From an uncultured Clostridia bacterium (GTDB lineage: Bacteria > Bacillota > Clostridia > Oscillospirales > Ruminococcaceae), in the NCBI GenBank assembly GCA_947625375.1, contig CANQOC010000011.1, forward strand, positions 24,327-88,326: 64,000 nt of DNA, given 5' to 3'. Below the pieces are notes generated by a model, which saw only the letters and a program-made list of their open reading frames with translations, did no database searches and was not told the origin of the DNA. Every line of letters begins with the position of its first letter. Within the stretch, counting starts at the first letter, position 1. Of the stretch, positions 32,560 to 41,275 are shown in pieces. Made by a program: the position numbers and the translations under genes.

Positions 32560-33430
32560 TGGCAGGGGCACTCTTGCCTTTAGCTATGCAGAACCCCTCC
32601 CCGTCGGGGAGGCAAACGACGCATAAGCCTTGGATATGACTATTACTTTACGCGAGCGTCGTTGTGTGTTTCGCTTCGCTCACACCGGAATTTCGTCGGT
32701 TTTGTGACAAGTGGGGTGACTTTAGATAGTATGAGCAAAGCGAATACCTTATTTCCGGCAGTGCGGCAACGCACTACCCCGGGCGCAGTCCGAGACCGCC
32801 GTCGGCGGTCTGAACGAAAAACAGGAAAACTCCGGCGGGAGTTTTCCTGATATTTTCGTTCGCGCGCGAAGCGCGCCGGACTGCGCCCTCATAGGAGCTG
32901 AAACCGTAGCGATGCGTTCCCCCTTTCCATGTGGAAAGGGGGACAGGGGGATAGGAGTCTAAAACAGCATGAGCGAAGCGAATTCCTTATATCGCTGCGC
33001 CGCAAAAATTCTCCCGCCGTCAGGTGGCTCTCAAAACTTTGGCGATGCAGAACCCCCTCCCATGTGGGAGGGGGACGGGGGTGGGAGTCTATAATAGTAT
33101 GAGCGAAGCGAATACCTTTTTACAAGGCGATGGCGCGCAGTGCTTTTTAATCCGCGCAGCGAATTCCTTATATCGCTGCGACGCAAAAATTCTCCCGCCG
33201 TCAGGCGGCTATCCAAACTTTGGCGTCGCAGACCCCCCTTCCATGTGGGAGGGGGCAGGGGGAGGGAGACTATAGATAGCATGAGCGAAGCGAATTCCTT
33301 TTAAAAGGTGCAGCGCACCTACAAATTTCCTGTAACGTGCAAAGTTTCCTCCGCGCCCCCTCCCCTCGAGGGGAGGGCCGGGGTGGGGTGACTAAAGATA
33401 GCATTCGCGCAGCGAATACCTTTTTACGGC
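32560..33430. repeat. Mosaic palindromic repeat array 4
   Basis: The order is M6 (about 32586-32690), an M2-type linker, M5 copy b (32781-32888), an M1 variant (CCTTTCCATGTGGAAAGG near 32922), M1 near 33053 and 33232 (each preceded by CCGCCGTCAGGYGG), and M2 near 33358. All M1/M2 modules end in the ATAGCATGAGCG...GCGAATTCCTT linker. No gene is visible in the gap 32465-33455. Confidence 0.88.
32781..32888. repeat. M5 four-way-junction repeat, copy b
   Basis: The closing stem is GGGCGCAGTCC with GGACTGCGCCC. Inside are GACCGCC-GTC-GGCGGTC, a long stem ending in AAAACTCC-GGCG-GGAGTTTT (two bases lost from the left arm), and GCGCGC-GAA-GCGCGC. Hairpin order is opposite to copy a. Confidence 0.85.
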
Positions 33431-33454
33431 AGTCCGGCGTCTCTTCATCATTTG

Positions 33455-33537
33455 TAGTATATCCTCTAATATCTATCTTCTATCCTCTATCCTCTATCCT
33501 CCACCCTCTATCCTCCACCCTCTATCCTCTATCTCCC
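33455..33537. repeat. Family A repeat, pyrimidine half, copy 10
   Basis: It is a run of TCTATCCTC/TCCACCCTC units. The stop codon of the leftward membrane protein gene (33529-33531) lies inside it. Confidence 0.65.
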
Positions 33538-33873
33538 AAACTTATCCTGATACCCTGCGCCGAAGCACTGTCCGACAAAGGCGGCGAGCGCGATTATCGG
33601 TATGTATATCCATGCCGAGGTGTTGAAAAAGATGAACATACAGGGCAGGAAGAGCAGAGCGCAGACCGCCGGAAAAAGCGGGTCGCGCTTTCCGACGCGC
33701 CCGAAAAAGTACCCGACGCCGAGCGCGACGCAGACGTCGAGCACCGGCACGGCGTTATAGAGCATCCTGCTCCCGGTGCTCATCGCCAGAAGCGGCAGGG
33801 TATAGAACATCACCAGTACAAACACTATATATAGTGCCGCACGCTTAAGTCTCGGCCAAATGTTGTTTTTCAT
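33529..33873 (-). CDS. Small hypothetical membrane protein
   Basis: This is a 114-residue protein with a basic start (MKNNIWPRLKRA) and about four hydrophobic segments (residues about 10-30, 40-57, 68-83, 86-105). No family was recognised. It begins 1 base after the rqcH stop and is probably translated from the same message. Its last codons run into a family A repeat, so the original C-terminus may have been altered by that insertion. Confidence 0.65.
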   Translation of the reverse strand: MKNNIWPRLKRAALYIVFVLVMFYTLPLLAMSTGSRMLYNAVPVLDVCVALGVGYFFGRVGKRDPLFPAVCALLFLPCMFIFFNTSAWIYIPIIALAAFVGQCFGAGYQDKFGR

Positions 33874-33874
33874 T

Positions 33875-35638
33875 CTACACCTGCTTCTTTCTTAGCGCCT
33901 GTGCCGCCTCACTGTTCGGAGTGACATAAAGCGTCTTCTGATTGGTATATATGACCGCCCCGGGCTTTGCCCCCGACGGTTTTTTTACATATTTCACCCG
34001 CGTATAGTCGACCGGGACCGTCGACCCCGTCCGCGCCGACGAGTTATACGCCGCGATAAGCGCCGCTTCGCCGAGCGTCCGCTCCCCCGGCTCTTTTCCG
34101 TCACATATAATCACGACGTGCGAGCCGGTGATGTCCTTTACATGGAGCCAGATATCCGAGCGGTCCGCAAGCTTTAGGGTGAGCTGGTCGTTCTGGCGGT
34201 TATTCCGCCCGGAGAGAATCCTGAACCCCTCGGTCGACTCGTATTCAATCGGCGGGAGGGCCTTCGGGCGCTTCTTCGACGTCTGCCGCGAGCGGATATA
34301 TCCCCCGTCGGCAAGCTCGGCGCGGATTTCAGAGAGCTCGGACTCCGTCGACGCGCGCGACAGCGAGTCAAACACCGAGTCGATATACTTCTCCTCCTCT
34401 TCGCCCTTTTCAATCAGCGTCCGGAGCATGCGGTCGGCGGTGTCGGCCTTTCGGTATTCGGCATAATATTTCTGCGCGTTCTGCGAGGGACTCAGCCTCG
34501 GGTCAAGCTCAATCTCGACCTCGGGACTTCCGTCTTCATAGAAATTCGGCAGGCGGACCGAGCCTTTTCCGCGCTCAATCTGCCAAAGATTCGACATTAT
34601 AAGGTCGCCCTTAAGGCGGTACGCGTCGCGGTTCTTGCACTCCTCAAGCTCGAGCTTCTGCGCCGAGACCCTTCTGCGCGTGCGCTCGCTCAGGCTGATG
34701 AGAAGCTTAAAGAGGTCGTCGGCGCGCTGTTTTGTCTGCGCAAGGACGTCCCGCTCGGAATAAAAGACGTCGAGCAGCTTCGACGGCGAGTCGAATTCGC
34801 GGTCGAACATAAGACTGCCGTACTGGTTTATCTTGGTGAAGCAAAAGTCTTTCATAAGTCCGTCGCGGTCGCGGAGGATATAATACCTGTTTTCGCCGCG
34901 CTCAATCTGTCCGGCGACGTCGCGGAGATAGAAGAAGAGCCGCGTCAGCTCGTCTTCCGAAAGGGAATTCGCCGGCTTTTCGCCGCCCCTCAGCGCAAAA
35001 AACGCCGCCTCGCGCGCAAATATCGGGGAAATCCCCTCGAGGCACCTTATAAGCGCCTTCGAGAGCTCCTCTGTGCGCGACATCAGCCGCGGCGAAAGCT
35101 CGGCGGAGTCGAACCCGAAGACCGAAAGCCGCTCGTCACGCGGGGGAAGAGTATAGGTGATTCCGGGGAGAATTCGCCGGACGCGCGACATGTCCTCGCT
35201 GACCCGCTTTATCGCGTCGATGACCCGCCCGCCCGGGCCAATCAGCAGGATATTCGAGCATCTTCCCATTATCTCGGCGGCGAGCGTCAGGACAACCCTG
35301 TCGCCGAATTCGTCCGTCGCCTCGAAATCGAAGAAGAGGATTCGCTCAAAGCCGTCCTGCCGGATTGAGACAAGCTTTCCCGAAGAAAGGTGCTTTCTTA
35401 GGAGCATACAGAACATCGGCGGGGTCTGCGGGTTCTCAGGCTCGCGCTCGGTGAGGTGGACGCGCGCCGTCCCCGCCGACGACGAGAACATCAGCTTCTT
35501 TACGCCCTGACCGGCCGTGCGCAGCGACAGAACAAGGCTGTCCCGCGAAGGCTGGTGTATTTTATCCACCCGAGCGCCCAACAGCGAGGCTTCGAGTTCT
35601 TTTTTTATAAGACTTAGGTATATGCCGTCAAGCGCCAT
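33875..35638 (-). CDS. rqcH: RqcH/NFACT family ribosome quality-control protein
   Basis: This is a 587-residue Rqc2/NEMF homologue, once annotated as fibronectin-binding protein. The N-terminal NFACT-N domain begins MALDGIYLSLIKKELEASLL and contains ATDEFGDRVVLTLAAEIMGR. Helix-hairpin and coiled-coil regions follow (about 250-430), then a C-terminal NFACT-R domain (about 455-560, GFRILSGRNNRQNDQLT, DIWLHVKDITGSHVVI). On stalled 50S subunits RqcH recruits tRNA-Ala and adds C-terminal alanine tails that mark nascent chains for degradation. It is third in a leftward trmK-nif3-rqcH block. Confidence 0.93.
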   Translation of the reverse strand: MALDGIYLSLIKKELEASLLGARVDKIHQPSRDSLVLSLRTAGQGVKKLMFSSSAGTARVHLTEREPENPQTPPMFCMLLRKHLSSGKLVSIRQDGFERILFFDFEATDEFGDRVVLTLAAEIMGRCSNILLIGPGGRVIDAIKRVSEDMSRVRRILPGITYTLPPRDERLSVFGFDSAELSPRLMSRTEELSKALIRCLEGISPIFAREAAFFALRGGEKPANSLSEDELTRLFFYLRDVAGQIERGENRYYILRDRDGLMKDFCFTKINQYGSLMFDREFDSPSKLLDVFYSERDVLAQTKQRADDLFKLLISLSERTRRRVSAQKLELEECKNRDAYRLKGDLIMSNLWQIERGKGSVRLPNFYEDGSPEVEIELDPRLSPSQNAQKYYAEYRKADTADRMLRTLIEKGEEEEKYIDSVFDSLSRASTESELSEIRAELADGGYIRSRQTSKKRPKALPPIEYESTEGFRILSGRNNRQNDQLTLKLADRSDIWLHVKDITGSHVVIICDGKEPGERTLGEAALIAAYNSSARTGSTVPVDYTRVKYVKKPSGAKPGAVIYTNQKTLYVTPNSEAAQALRKKQV

Positions 35639-35685
35639 GGTTTCATCTCCGTTGATTTATTCTGCCGCAGTGCGGCAAAGGGTCG

Positions 35686-36471
35686 TTATCCGTCAATCCC
35701 CCTGACGATGCCGTCGGCGGAGGAGACGACGCACTCGATTCCGAAGCGGTCGCCGAGCTTCTCCGCAAGATAGGGCAGCGCGATGACCTCGGTCTCGTAA
35801 TGCCCCGCGTCGATAAGCGTCATTCCGATTCGCTCGGCCTCGAGAAATACGCTGAGCTTGACGTCGCCGGTGACGAGCGCCTGTGCGCCCTTTTCGGCCG
35901 CCGACGCAAGAATGTCGGAACACGCCCCCGAGCCGCACGCGACCTTTGTTATCTCTCTTCCGCCGTCGACCCATCTTATTCCCGCCGACTTAAACCGTTC
36001 CTTTGCCAATGCGGCAAGCTCCTTCGCCGTCATCGGCGGGCACTTCGCCATCGCGCCGTATCCGACCGGCTCGCCGTTCACCGGGTCGCGGCGGTTATAT
36101 TCCGGCGTTATCCCGAGATTTTCAAAACCGAGTATGTCGACCATCATGTCGCTGACGCCGTAGGGCGCCGAGTCGAGCGAGGTGTGACACCCGAGGCAGG
36201 ATATCCCCTTTGCGAGCGCCCTTCCCGCCGGATATCCGGCGTCGATATGCTTTATTGCATTGAATATCACCGGGTGGTGAGTGACGATAAGGTCGCAGCC
36301 GAGCGCCTCGGCCTCGTCAACAACGCGGTTCGTCGCGTCGAGTGCGAGAAGAATTTTTGTGACCCTGTCCTCACGGCTCCCGACGCATATTCCGGAGTTG
36401 TCAAAGCTGTCCTGATTGCGGAACGGCGCAAAGCCGTCGATATAGTCATAAATCTGTCCCAAAGTTGTCAT
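35686..36471 (-). CDS. Nif3-like dinuclear metal-centre protein
   Basis: The 261-residue protein matches the NIF3/YbgI (DUF34) family. Metal-site motifs are LIVTHHPVIF at about residue 59, then SLDSAPYGVSDMM, and the C-terminal GHYETEVIALPYL. The family forms a hexameric toroid; a GTP cyclohydrolase-like or metal-chaperone role has been proposed but is not settled. Its ATG overlaps the trmK stop (ATGA), the classic trmK-nif3 coupling of Firmicutes. Confidence 0.93.
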   Translation of the reverse strand: MTTLGQIYDYIDGFAPFRNQDSFDNSGICVGSREDRVTKILLALDATNRVVDEAEALGCDLIVTHHPVIFNAIKHIDAGYPAGRALAKGISCLGCHTSLDSAPYGVSDMMVDILGFENLGITPEYNRRDPVNGEPVGYGAMAKCPPMTAKELAALAKERFKSAGIRWVDGGREITKVACGSGACSDILASAAEKGAQALVTGDVKLSVFLEAERIGMTLIDAGHYETEVIALPYLAEKLGDRFGIECVVSSADGIVRGIDG

Positions 36472-37178
36472 AGCGAATCCTCCCTCGCGTTGTCAATCAT
36501 CTTTAAAAGCTCGCCCGCAACCGCGGAAAGCCGCTCTGCCTCCGCCCTTTTCGCGCCGTCGCGCGAGCCGTTCATTCCCCTTGATGCCGAAAAAAGGCGC
36601 TCCGCCTCCCGCCTTATGTATTCCGCGGCGGCGGGTTGTCTCGGGTCGAGCCGGCCGACAGCGGCCTCGGCGTCGGTGAGCGTTTTCTTTTCTCCCGAGA
36701 AGCTCCCGCTTATCACGGCATAGACGAATTTCCCGTCCTCGACCGCGGTTTCGGCGTCGGTCAGAAAGCCGCTTTCGGAAAGATATTTCCGAAGAAGGCT
36801 CGCCCTTGTGTTCGGCTGGAGAATAAATCTTGCCGACCTCGGGAGGCGGTCCTTTTCGGAAAGAATTTTGATAATCAGCTCGCCGCCCATTCCCGCAATC
36901 ACGACGTCGGTTACATCACAAAGGACCGAAGCGGGGATATCGATGAACCCGTCGGAGAGATAAACCGATATTTTTTCGTCGAGACCCGCCCTTTCCACCG
37001 CCGTCCTTGCGGCGAGGAGCGGACCCTCGGCGACGTCGGACGCGATTGCGCGCCGGCACCGTCCGCTCTCCACCAGATAGCAGGGCAGGAGCGCGTGGTC
37101 AGTGCCGACGTCGAGGACAATATCCCCCTTGACCGCGCCGGCGCAGCACAAAAGGCGGCGGTCGGGCTTAGGCGTCAT
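36468..37178 (-). CDS. trmK: tRNA (adenine(22)-N1)-methyltransferase
   Basis: This 236-residue SAM-dependent methyltransferase belongs to the TrmK (YqfN) family, which makes m1A22 in Firmicute tRNAs. Motif I is in LDVGTDHALLPCYLV at about residue 18, followed by IASDVAEGPLLAA. The conserved VVIAGMGGELI lies near residue 88, and ILQPNTRASLLRKYL follows. The C-terminal coiled region is typical. It overlaps the preceding DUF1858 gene by 11 bases and the following nif3 by 4. Confidence 0.92.
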   Translation of the reverse strand: MTPKPDRRLLCCAGAVKGDIVLDVGTDHALLPCYLVESGRCRRAIASDVAEGPLLAARTAVERAGLDEKISVYLSDGFIDIPASVLCDVTDVVIAGMGGELIIKILSEKDRLPRSARFILQPNTRASLLRKYLSESGFLTDAETAVEDGKFVYAVISGSFSGEKKTLTDAEAAVGRLDPRQPAAAEYIRREAERLFSASRGMNGSRDGAKRAEAERLSAVAGELLKMIDNAREDSL

Positions 37179-37380
37179 CTTTCTGCCCGAAATATTCTCT
37201 CAGCTTTCTGACGAGAACCTCGGGGTCGTTGCTGTGGACCGCGCATGCCTCGGCGATGGTCTCGCCGCGTGCCGACGGACAGCCGAGACAGTGCATACCC
37301 ATCTCGAGGAAGAGCGGCGCACAGCCGAAATCGACGTCCAAAATGTCGCCTATAACGGTGTCTTTTGTGATTATGTTCAT
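37168..37380 (-). CDS. DUF1858 small Cys-containing protein
   Basis: This 70-residue protein matches the DUF1858/hybrid-cluster-associated disulfide domain: ITKDTVIGDILDVDFGCAPL, FLEMGMHCLGCPSARGETIA, EACAVH. The CLGCP motif suggests redox or Fe-S binding. The ATG at 37380 follows AGGAGG; an upstream extension in frame has no ribosome site. It is first in the leftward block and overlaps trmK, but its biochemical role is unknown. Confidence 0.88.
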   Translation of the reverse strand: MNIITKDTVIGDILDVDFGCAPLFLEMGMHCLGCPSARGETIAEACAVHSNDPEVLVRKLREYFGQKDDA

Positions 37381-37477
37381 ATTAAAGACCTCCTTGGTAT
37401 TATTATGTCCGACAATATGATAACATATTTGCGGGAAAAAGGCAAGGGCAGATGTGCCCGATGCGGGCACATCAGAA

Positions 37478-37540
37478 GACAGAGGCGAGAGGGCAGAAGA
37501 CAGAAGATGGAGATTAGAGGATAGAGGGTAGAGGGGGCAT
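37478..37540. repeat. Family A repeat, purine half, copy 11
   Basis: The purine strand (AGAAGACAGAGGCGAGAGGG, GATTAGAGGATAGAGGG) lies upstream of the leftward DUF1858 gene. Confidence 0.65.
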
Positions 37541-37589
37541 AGCTAAGGGAAGAGGGGCGCCGGCGGGGAAAGGGCGGGGCGTTGCATTG

Positions 37590-38455
37590 CCGGAAATAAG
37601 GAATTCGCTGCGCTCATGCTATTTTTAGTCACCCCTCCCCATCCCTCCCCTCGAGGGGAGGGGATTCGGTACTACTACTTTGCAGCGCCGCCTGACGGCG
37701 GGAAAAATTTGCGTGATGTCATACTTCGCTAAATGCGTTCACTTTGCGGCGACGCTAAATGTATCATTTTTGATATCTCTATGCTCTTTTCCTTCCACAC
37801 CCCCTGCCCCCTCTCCCTCAGTGAGAGAGAGGGGGTTCCACCCCACACCCGGCCGTTCACGTTCGTGAACGGCGCGACCACTCCCCTCGAGGGGAGTGGT
37901 ACCGGGCGGGGAGGACACTTTGACAGGTATATTAAAAGCATGAGCGGCGTCATACCTTGCTATAAGGAATTCGCTTCGCTCATGTTATTTTTAAACTCCT
38001 TTCCCCCTGTCCCCCCTTTCCACACGGAAAGGGGTAACGCATCGCTACGGTTTCAGCTCCTATGAGGGCGCAGCCGCGACCGTCGAAGACGGCCGGAGGG
38101 GATAAAATAAAAACTTCGGAGGAAGTTTTTATTTTATCCCCTCGCGCGCGAAGCGCGCCGGCTGCGCCCGAGGTACGAGCGGTGTCGCACTGCCGGAAAT
38201 AAGGAATTCGCTGACGCTCATGCTATCTTTAGACTCCCACCCCCTGCCCCCCTCCCACATGGGAGGGGGTTCTGCATCGCCAAAGTTTGAATTGCCGCCT
38301 GACGGCGGGATAATTTGTGATAGCACCGCACGTCGCTAATAAGGAGTCCGCTTGCGGCGGACGGCTTATCACGACACCTTAGCGGTGACGTGATTACGCC
38401 ATATCCCCCACCCCTGCCCCTCCCCGGCGGGGAGGGGGTCCTGCTTCATCAAACT
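37590..38455. repeat. Mosaic palindromic repeat array 5
   Basis: The modules are mostly in reverse orientation to array 3: M2 (core near 37645), M4 (about 37790-37915, complete), an M1 variant (near 38015), M5 copy c (38066-38169), M1 (near 38250), and M3 (about 38335-38440). No gene is seen between 37540 and 38510. Confidence 0.88.
38066..38169. repeat. M5 four-way-junction repeat, copy c
   Basis: The closing stem is GGGCGCAGCCG with CGGCTGCGCCC (changed on both sides relative to copies a and b). The long hairpin has a 20-bp perfect stem of unrelated sequence (GGGGATAAAATAAAAACTTC with its complement) around GGAG. GCGCGC-GAA-GCGCGC is kept; the third hairpin is GACCGTC-GAA-GACGGCC with one mismatch. 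Confidence 0.85.
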
Positions 38456-38514
38456 TTGATTGCCGCTCACCGGCTTTGGAAAACCGCACCCCCTTTCATG
38501 CCGTTTCGCATACT

Positions 38515-38606
38515 CCTGCCATCTGGTAATCTGACTTCTATCCTCTATTTTCTATCATCTAATCTCCAACTTCTGACCTCTGACCCTCTCACTTCTGTCC
38601 TCTGAA
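38515..38606. repeat. Family A repeat, copy 12
   Basis: It is a pyrimidine strand with several TCTGACTTCTATCCTC-like units ending CTCTCACTTCTGTCCTCTG. Confidence 0.65.
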
Positions 38607-38644
38607 AAGAGCGCCGACAACTCTCTCGGCATTATCCGCCAACA

Positions 38645-38674
38645 AAGAGAAAACGCAGTCCGTCGGACTGCGTT
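38645..38674 (-). terminator. Terminator of the zinc-ribbon gene
   Basis: On the minus strand AACGCAGTCC-GAC-GGACTGCGTT is followed by TTCTCTTTG. It lies just after the leftward zinc-ribbon stop. Confidence 0.8.
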
Positions 38675-38685
38675 CGGAGAATAAA

Positions 38686-38955
38686 TCAGGCTTCTTCTCT
38701 CATCTTTGCGAAGCATTCGCTGCAATAGACCGGGCGGTCGTCATGCGGCTGGAAGGGAACCCTTGCCTCTTTCCCGCACTTCGCACAGATGGCGGTGTAG
38801 AACTGCTTGCCTTCTTCTTTCTTCTTCTTGCGGCAATCCTTGCAGTCCTTCGGCTCGTTCTCGAATCCCTTTTCGGCGTAGAATTCCTGCTCGCCGGCGG
38901 TGAAAACGAACTCGTTGCCGCAGGTGCGGCATACTAATGTTTTGTCTTGGAACAT
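38686..38955 (-). CDS. Small zinc-ribbon protein
   Basis: This 89-residue protein has two treble-clef/zinc-ribbon units: LVCRTCGNEFVFTAGEQEFY with CKDC at about residues 7-43, and ICAKCGKEARVPFQP with YCSEC at about residues 58-83. This CxxC-CxxC type is common in clostridia and some lineages use it as a nucleic-acid or ribosome-associated accessory, but no function is established. The ATG at 38955 has a GAGGG site about 7 bases upstream; the ATG at 38961 is too close to it. It has its own terminator. Confidence 0.85.
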   Translation of the reverse strand: MFQDKTLVCRTCGNEFVFTAGEQEFYAEKGFENEPKDCKDCRKKKKEEGKQFYTAICAKCGKEARVPFQPHDDRPVYCSECFAKMREEA

Positions 38956-39056
38956 AAACATTCCCTCACTTATTGTATTTGCCAAGTCGGGCCTCCGACG
39001 GGAATCGCGTGAATCGGCGAGCTGAATGGCATTGATATAAAAACCCTTGCGGGATT

Positions 39057-39617
39057 TTACCTTATTTTTTCGCGGAGCTTTCTCCGCACGCGAGCAAGCG
39101 CGTTGTCCACCGCCTTGCGGTTTATGCCGAGCTTTTCGGCGACGGCGTCATAGCTTTTTCCGGAAAGATATTCGGAAAACACCGACTTTTCGAGCGGTGT
39201 AAGTCCGGTTGATATCTCTTTAAAGACCTCGGAAAGCGCCTCGCGGTCCAGAACGGTTTTTTCGGGAGACGCGTCCTCCTGTACGATTTCGGCGTCAAGG
39301 GGTTCTTCGCGGCTTTTGATGCGGCTTGACTTCTTAAGTGCCGACAACATTCTTCGGTTCACGCAGATGCCGGCAAAGGTTGAAAAACCGGCGCCGCGCC
39401 CGGGGTCATATCCGTGAACGGCGCTCATCAGTCCCAGAATCCCCTCGGACACAAGGTCGTCGCGGTCGGCCGATATGCGGGTATAAAGTCTTGAGAGCTT
39501 TTTGAGCGACGGGAGATAGCGCCCGATAAGCGCGCCGTAAGCGTCGCCGCTGTGTTTTGCCAATGCCGCAAGCTCTTCGTCGGAAAGGCGGTCGAACGGC
39601 GCTGTTTCGTCGGCCAT
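39057..39617 (-). CDS. Sigma-70 family RNA polymerase sigma factor, SigH-like
   Basis: This is a 186-residue sigma factor with region 2 (DRDDLVSEGILGLMSAVHGY, GRGAGFSTFAGICVNRRML) and region 4 (TPLEKSVFSEYLSGKSYDAV, AEKLGINRKAVDNALARVRRKL). Size and sequence are closest in type to SigH/Spo0H and related alternative factors. SigH drives early sporulation, which would fit spo0A and spoVG in the same window, but the assignment to SigH proper is uncertain. The ATG at 39617 follows GGTGAGGTGG. Its promoter is at 39648-39676. Confidence 0.82.
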   Translation of the reverse strand: MADETAPFDRLSDEELAALAKHSGDAYGALIGRYLPSLKKLSRLYTRISADRDDLVSEGILGLMSAVHGYDPGRGAGFSTFAGICVNRRMLSALKKSSRIKSREEPLDAEIVQEDASPEKTVLDREALSEVFKEISTGLTPLEKSVFSEYLSGKSYDAVAEKLGINRKAVDNALARVRRKLREKIR

Positions 39618-39647
39618 AGATACCACCTCACCATCGTTCGTTATATT

Positions 39648-39676
39648 ATCATATCATTATATCAACTGTATGTCAA
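39648..39676 (-). promoter_or_regulatory. Promoter of the SigH-like gene
   Basis: On the minus strand a consensus TTGACA and TATGAT are separated by 17 bp, about 30 bp upstream of the ATG. Confidence 0.8.
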
Positions 39677-39856
39677 GCTAATTTTGAAGTTTTTAACAGT
39701 TTTCGTCGAAACATACAATTTAATTCGGCATAGATAGTCAAAAAGCCCGACTATGCTTTAACACGTTGTTGCAAAACCGCTGATATGGCGGGTTTGCGGA
39801 CTTAAATAACATATATTAACAGTCGGAAAGCGGCGTCGGAAGATGTCAGAAGCCGC

Positions 39857-39967
39857 CGAAAAACCGAAAGGGCACGGCAGAACCGCGCCCCAATCGGGTA
39901 TGGAAATGAGAGAGGACAGAATTACTCAGTCCGGTTTGATTATATCATTGTCGGGAGAGAATGTCAA
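39857..39967 (-). ncRNA. Candidate small RNA S1 with promoter and terminator
   Basis: On the minus strand TTGACA (39962-39967) and TATAAT (39939-39944) are 17 bp apart. A transcript of about 75 bases starting near 39932 would end at an 8-bp hairpin (39870-39890, GGGCGCGG-TTCTG-CCGTGCCC) followed by TTTCGGTTTTT. No ORF is present. A second homologous unit (S2) lies at 41092-41201, with a 22-base identical core (39894-39915 = 41128-41149). The terminator stem differs in sequence between the two but still pairs. The RNA family was not recognised. Confidence 0.65.
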
Positions 39968-39977
39968 GAGTGGATTT

Positions 39978-40018
39978 GGCGAATTGGAGGGTAGAAGGTG
40001 GAGGATAGAAGATAGAGC
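39978..40018. repeat. Family A repeat, partial, copy 13
   Basis: It is a purine strand only (GGAGGGTAGAAGGTGGAGGA, TAGAAGATAGAG), just upstream of the S1 promoter. Confidence 0.5.
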
Positions 40019-40079
40019 ACACGGAGTGACGCTTTGAGACGAGGTCTGTCAGTCTGAGGGTGAGCGTTGAAAGGAGGCG

Positions 40080-40985
40080 TCGGGCGGGGAGGGGTGTGAC
40101 TGGGGGTGTGGAGGGCGCCTCGGGCGCAGCCGGCGCGCGAAGCGCGCAAGGGGATAAAGGAAAAACTCCGGCGGGAGTTTTTCTTTTATCCCCTACGACC
40201 GCCGGTCGGCGGTCGCGGCTGCGTGCATAAGCTTGTTTTATGGCTGTTCACGCTTCGCAATCATGTACGATTGATTGCTCGCGTTCACAGATAAAACAAG
40301 CGTATGCTCCCATGGCGTGTAGCTCTAAACAGAAGTGGCTTCGGTGCGCCAAACACCCCCTTTCCATGTGGAAAGGGGGGAGGGGGGGATAGGAGACTAA
40401 AAATAGCATGAGCGCAGCGAATTCCTTTTAGAGAGGTGCAGCGTCGCTCTCAAATTTTAACAACGCTACTAAGGTTCCTCCGCGTCCCCTCCCCGCCGGG
40501 GAGGGGCAGGGGAGGGGGATATGGCGTAATCACGTCACCGCGAGCGTGACGTGATTAGCCGTCCGCCACCGGCGGACTCCTTATTATATGGCAGTGTGAA
40601 ACCTCTGCAAGTTATCTATAACGCTCGCAAGTGTCCTCCATGCCAAGTACCACTCCCCTCGAGGGGAGTGGTCGCGCCGTTCACGAACGTGAACGGCCGG
40701 GTGTGGGGTGGAACCCCCTCTCTCTCCCCGAGGGAGAGGGGGCAGGGGGTGTGGAAGAAAAAGAGCATTGAAACAACAAAATTGATATGTTTTGCGTCCG
40801 CCGCAAAGTTGACATTTTGCAAGGTACGACGTCTCACAAACTTTCCCCCGCCGTTAGGCGGTACATCAAACTTTGGCAACATATACCCCTCCCATGTGGG
40901 AGGGGGAAGGGGGTAGGAGACTAAAAATAGCATGAGCGAAGCGAATTCCTTTTAGCAAGGCAGTGGCGCGCAGAGCTTTTTAATT
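40080..40985. repeat. Mosaic palindromic repeat array 6
   Basis: The array contains M5 copy d (40122-40226), a CGTTCACGCTTCG/TGATTGCTCGCGTTCAC segment, an M1 variant (CTTTCCATGTGGAAAG near 40358), M3 (about 40490-40590), M4 complete (about 40630-40770), and M1 (near 40886). No gene is seen from 39970 to 41090 apart from the repeats and the S RNA candidates at both ends. Confidence 0.87.
40122..40226. repeat. M5 four-way-junction repeat, copy d
   Basis: The closing stem is GCGCAGCC with GGCTGCGT. Inside are GCGCGC-GAA-GCGCGC, a long stem GGGGATAAAGGAAAAACTCC with its near-complement (one G-T pair), and GACCGCCG-GT-CGGCGGTC. Hairpin order is as in copy a. Confidence 0.85.
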
Positions 40986-41091
40986 CCGCGCAGCGAATCC
41001 CTTTTATAATGCAGTGAGTCGGCTTCGGACACCGCAAATTCACACATCGGCTTTCATAAGCAAACAAGTCCCGTCAACATATCCCGCCAAT

Positions 41092-41201
41092 ATAACCGAA
41101 AATGGCACGGCCAAGCCGTGCCACCGTTCGGGTATGGAAATGAGAGAGGGCAGATTACTCTGCTCGCGTTTAAGTATATCACACTCATCCGACAAAGTCA
41201 A
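41092..41201 (-). ncRNA. Candidate small RNA S2, paralogue of S1
   Basis: On the minus strand TTGACT (41196-41201) and TATACT (41173-41178) are 17 bp apart, with TGTGA before the -10. The transcript from about 41166 shares the S1 core and ends at the hairpin GGCACGGC-TTG-GCCGTGCC (41104-41122) followed by ATTTTCGGTTATATT. It is divergent from the XRE gene at 41276. No ORF is present. Confidence 0.65.
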
Positions 41202-41275
41202 CTGTTTTCGTACATCTTTCCACCAATTCGCGACCGAACGCGGGTATACTAAAGGTGGAACGGAGTGTGATAAAT

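Noticed and set aside
40122..40226. M5 elements as integron attC sites
   Set aside because: There is no integrase or gene cassette between them, no attC core sites, and a four-way layout instead of a single imperfect hairpin.
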